Assembly (NCBI GenBank): GCA_026393775.1 | Contig: JAPKZM010000089.1 | Span: 1 to 7,668 of the forward strand | Reading direction: 5' to 3' | DNA from: Candidatus Aminicenantota bacterium | GTDB lineage: Bacteria; Acidobacteriota; Aminicenantia; UBA2199 | DNA length: 7,668 nt | Shown here: positions 6,469-7,668 of the stretch, one piece after another | Layout: every line of letters begins with the position of its first letter | How positions within the stretch are numbered: position 1 is the first letter of the stretch | The notes under the pieces: generated by a model | Seen by the model: only the letters and a program-made list of their open reading frames with translations | Told to the model about the DNA's origin: nothing | The model's database searches: none | Position numbers and translations under genes: made by a program

Positions 6469-7668
6469 ATGATCCGCATTAAGGGCAAAGCGGTCTCGCC
6501 CGGGATAGTCATGGGCAAGGCCATGCTCTATGATTCCGCCCAGGAAGTGATCCGGCCCGAAAAAATCGCCGAAAAATCGGTCGAAAAGGAAATCTGGCGC
6601 TTGGAAAACGCGGTAAAAAAAACCCAGGCCCAGTTGAAGAAGATCAACCGCGACCTGCGAAAGGTCATGGGCAGTGACTCGGCCCTGATCATCGAGACCC
6701 AGTACATGCTCATCCAGGACAGTCATCACTTGGATGAAATCAAGATCGCCATCAAAGATAACCTGGTTAAAGCCGAATGGGCGATCAAGGAAACCGAAAA
6801 AAAATACTTGCGGATTTTCAACACCATTCCCGACCTTTCGTTTAAAACCAAGAGCAACGATATCTCCGACGTGTTGAGCCGGCTGATCGAAAACTTGAAA
6901 AAAAGCGGCCGCTCGTCGCCGGCTGCGCATCCCGGCCAGGTCATCCTGGTCGCGGACGACATCACCCCTTCCGAAACCGCCAAGCTGATGAGCAACAACA
7001 AATTGCTGGGCTTGGTCCTGAACAAGGGCGGGGAAACATCGCACACGGTCATTCTGGCCCGCACCATGGGAATTCCCGCCATCATGGACACGATCAACGC
7101 CACCGAGTCCATCGCCAACGGCGACCCGCTGGCGCTGGACAGCATCAACGGCGAAGTGATCGTTCAGCCGACCCAGGCCGTGGTCGCCGAGATCACCATC
7201 AAGAGCGAAAAATATCAGATCTACCGGGAACAGCTAAAAACGCTCAGCCAATTGCCGGAATTGACCCGCGACCAACACCAGTTCCATCTCTACGCCAACA
7301 TCGAGATCCCTTTCGAAAGCGAAATCGTCCAGGCCTACGGGGCCAAGGGCATCGGATTGTTCCGCACTGAATTCATGTACCTGGATGACAAGATGAACCT
7401 TTCAGAGGAAGCGCAATTTTTAATATATAAAAACATCGCCCAGAACATTTTTCCCCATCCGCTGGTTATACGCACCTATGACCTGGGCCGCGACAAGACT
7501 GATGCCGCCACGCCGGGGCGCGAAGAAAACCCATCGCTGGGATTGATGGCCGTACGTATGTTTTTAAAAAAAAGGGAACCTTTCAGAATTCAAATCAAAG
7601 CCATCCAGCGGGCCAACAGTAGCGGCAACATCAGAATTCTGTTCCCCATGATCACAGAAATCGAAGAA
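6469..7668 (+). CDS. ptsI: PTS enzyme I (phosphoenolpyruvate-protein phosphotransferase), 3' end beyond window
   Basis: An open frame of 400 codons runs from ATG 6469 to the window edge with no stop; enzyme I is usually about 570-590 aa, so roughly 170-190 residues are missing. EI takes phosphate from PEP and passes it to HPr His15. The N-terminus MIRIKGKAVSPGIVMGKA is typical. The HPr-binding helical part spans about 25-145. The phosphohistidine is H192 in GGETSHTVILARTMGIPA. The PEP-binding barrel starts about 270 with GIGLFRTEFMYL (294-305, R299), then RTYDLGRDK (335-343, R335), ENPSLGLMAVR and LFPMI. There is no N-terminal GAF domain, so it is not the PtsP (nitrogen-PTS) form. Two changes: GGRTSH is GGETSH, and the usual GGDK is GRDK (R341). 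The gene starts directly at the HPr stop (0 nt) and belongs to the same operon. Confidence 0.95.
   Translation, partial: MIRIKGKAVSPGIVMGKAMLYDSAQEVIRPEKIAEKSVEKEIWRLENAVKKTQAQLKKINRDLRKVMGSDSALIIETQYMLIQDSHHLDEIKIAIKDNLVKAEWAIKETEKKYLRIFNTIPDLSFKTKSNDISDVLSRLIENLKKSGRSSPAAHPGQVILVADDITPSETAKLMSNNKLLGLVLNKGGETSHTVILARTMGIPAIMDTINATESIANGDPLALDSINGEVIVQPTQAVVAEITIKSEKYQIYREQLKTLSQLPELTRDQHQFHLYANIEIPFESEIVQAYGAKGIGLFRTEFMYLDDKMNLSEEAQFLIYKNIAQNIFPHPLVIRTYDLGRDKTDAATPGREENPSLGLMAVRMFLKKREPFRIQIKAIQRANSSGNIRILFPMITEIEE

Noticed and set aside
6262..7044. 260-codon minus-strand open frame opposite HPr and enzyme I
   Set aside because: It lies antisense to two clearly identified PTS proteins; low-complexity F/D/Q/G-rich translation typical of shadow frames in GAA/AAA/ATC-rich genes.
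1..7668. Sigma54 (-24/-12) promoters controlling this window's own genes
   Set aside because: Reading both intergenic gaps I found no TGGCAC-N5-TTGC-like pair; the visible promoters are sigma70-type.

Overview
The window is a compact, same-strand (+) stretch of a Gram-negative-type bacterial chromosome. It holds nine complete genes and one truncated by the right edge. I see no tRNA, rRNA, CRISPR array, mobile element or phage gene. A TonB/ExbB/ExbD energy-transducing system and LptB (LPS export) imply an outer membrane. The order lptB-rpoN-hpf-hprK-EIIA(Man)-HPr-EI is known from Deltaproteobacteria-like and Acidobacteriota-related genomes. With the mid-range GC and strong AAA/GAA/ATC/CTG codon use, I suspect an uncultivated lineage such as Aminicenantes/Acidobacteriota or a deep Deltaproteobacteria relative. 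That placement is an inference and not firm.

Region 1 (60-2005) is a three-gene operon with 2-3 nt spacers: a TonB-type periplasm-spanning transducer, an ExbB/TolQ/MotA-family proton-channel subunit and an ExbD/TolR subunit. Together they use the proton motive force across the inner membrane to do work at the outer membrane.

Region 2 (2006-2139) is the only sizeable intergenic gap. It holds a near-consensus sigma70-type promoter: TTGACA, 17-bp spacer, extended -10 TACAAT. Its predicted transcription start lies downstream of an in-frame ATG at 2110, so the real lptB start is ATG 2140.

Region 3 (2140-7668) appears to be one long operon: lptB, rpoN (sigma54), long-form hpf, hprK, EIIA(Man-type), HPr, EI. 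Its joins are very tight (0-nt, -11-nt and -8-nt junctions). The PTS part has no EIIB/EIIC/EIID, so it is probably a regulatory phosphorelay: EI phosphorylates HPr His15, which passes phosphate to EIIA His9, while HprK acts on HPr Ser46. The rapZ gene often found between hprK and EIIA is absent; a 16-codon ATGA-linked mini-ORF bridges the two genes.

The window is mostly recognisable housekeeping and regulatory biology, and I do not see a wholly new system. The points worth a second look are: an HprK whose expected active-site His is Asn (with a second change, PVRPGRN to PVAPGRN); a non-canonical RpoN box (ARRTARNYRE); EI substitutions near catalytic motifs; the mini-ORF; and a gene order that mirrors the DhaM domain order.
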